Notes under the pieces: model-generated | What the model was told of the DNA's origin: nothing | Seen by the model: the letters and a program-made list of their open reading frames with translations, nothing else | Databases searched by the model: none | Part shown: positions 5,214 through 5,556 of the stretch, one piece after another | Layout: every line of letters begins with the position of its first letter | Numbering within the stretch: position 1 is the stretch's first letter | Translations under genes and position numbers: made by a program | Source: Hyphomicrobiales bacterium | Lineage (GTDB): Bacteria; Pseudomonadota; Alphaproteobacteria; Parvibaculales; Parvibaculaceae | Direction: 5' to 3' | NCBI GenBank assembly: GCA_015655095.1 | Contig: JAATFR010000267.1 | Location: 1-5,556 of the forward strand | DNA length: 5,556 bases

Positions 5214-5556
5214 TCAGCGGGTTTCCCCGCGAAGACGGGCCGACGCCCTCTCTCTGCCGATGAGCGGTAACAGATTTTTCAGCTCCGGTCCATGGTCAAG
5301 CCCGGTCAGGGCCAGACGCAGGGGCATGAACAGGGCCTTGCCCTTTCGCTCTGTCGCCGCCTTTAGCGCGTCCGTCCATTCGGCCCACACGGTCGGGCTC
5401 CACGGCTCCTGCGGCAGCACCTCCAGCGCGACGCGCAGGAAGTCCCCCTCGCCCTCGATCAGCGGCGGAACGATCGTGCCCGTAATCACATCCCACCAGC
5501 CGCGCGCCTCGTTCAGCAGATCGAGGTTGCCGCGCACCGCCAGCCAGAACGCCTCC
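5214..5556 (-). CDS. gltX: Glutamyl-tRNA synthetase, C-terminal part (runs off right edge)
   Basis: The last 113 codons are visible, entering from the right edge in frame with EAFWLAVRGNLDLLNEARGW and ending at TGA 5214-5216. The tail KGKALFMPLRLALTGLDHGP followed by ELKNLLPLIG matches the conserved end of the anticodon-binding helical domain of bacterial class I glutamyl-tRNA synthetases, particularly the alphaproteobacterial form. The catalytic Rossmann fold with its HIGH and KMSKS motifs lies outside the window. Many alphaproteobacteria carry two GltX paralogues, one sometimes charging tRNA-Gln for later amidation; which one this is cannot be told from the tail. The internal GTG at the RGNLD stretch is not a start. 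The stop is 25 bases from the cimA leader ATG with no terminator between them, so gltX and cimA may be cotranscribed, with the attenuator deciding whether transcription or expression continues into cimA. Confidence 0.9.
   Translation of the reverse strand, partial: EAFWLAVRGNLDLLNEARGWWDVITGTIVPPLIEGEGDFLRVALEVLPQEPWSPTVWAEWTDALKAATERKGKALFMPLRLALTGLDHGPELKNLLPLIGRERASARLRGETR

Noticed and set aside
5265..5299. TTGACC (minus, 5299-5294) as a -35 box for a cimA promoter inside gltX
   Set aside because: At 16-17 bases spacing the -10 position reads AAATCT or AATCTG, a poor match, and the bases encode a conserved part of GltX. Not enough to call a promoter.
1..5556. Mobile element, CRISPR array, tRNA or rRNA genes
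   Set aside because: No transposase or integrase, no terminal inverted repeats with target duplications, no regularly spaced repeats and no cloverleaf-like segment were seen on either strand.

Overview
The window comes from a GC-rich bacterium. The protein sequences (an Atm1-type exporter resembling that of Novosphingobium, the style of the GltX C-terminus, CimA) point to an alphaproteobacterium. Rhodospirillales/Acetobacteraceae is my best guess, inferred from family resemblance and not proven by a marker gene. I see no tRNA or rRNA gene, insertion sequence, CRISPR array or origin.

Layout from left to right. Positions 1-680 (minus) hold the N-terminal 226 residues of an Atm1/HMT1-type ABC exporter that runs off the left edge. 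Positions 771-1745 (minus) encode a membrane-anchored protein with two Ig-like repeats and a C-terminal LysM domain, with a U-tract-less hairpin just past its stop. Positions 1746-1923 are a divergent intergenic region. Positions 1924-2472 (plus) encode a LOG-family protein (TIGR00730-like). Its stop overlaps the end of a convergent, more A/T-rich orphan gene (2456-3256, minus) for a proline-rich protein with a coiled-coil C-terminus. A strong Rho-independent terminator (3340-3382, minus) separates the orphan from citramalate synthase cimA (3408-5027, minus). The C-terminus of glutamyl-tRNA synthetase gltX (5214-5556, minus) enters from the right edge.

The most interesting part is the 186-base gap between gltX and cimA. 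It contains an unannotated 19-residue ORF (5129-5188, minus) with a good ribosome binding site and the sequence MIRLRASARIIIGTIIISG: seven isoleucines, six of them in two triple runs. Immediately after its stop is a 15-base segment able to pair perfectly, counting G-U, with a segment just before cimA. Competing weaker pairings exist on both sides. CimA makes (R)-citramalate, the first committed intermediate of the threonine-independent isoleucine pathway. The arrangement therefore looks like a leader-peptide attenuator sensing charged isoleucyl-tRNA and controlling cimA. The terminating or sequestering hairpin is weak, so whether control is transcriptional or translational is open.

The gltX-leader-cimA block looks like one transcription unit ending at the 3340-3382 terminator. 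The LysM and ABC exporter genes may form a second minus-strand unit, and the LOG gene is transcribed divergently from it.
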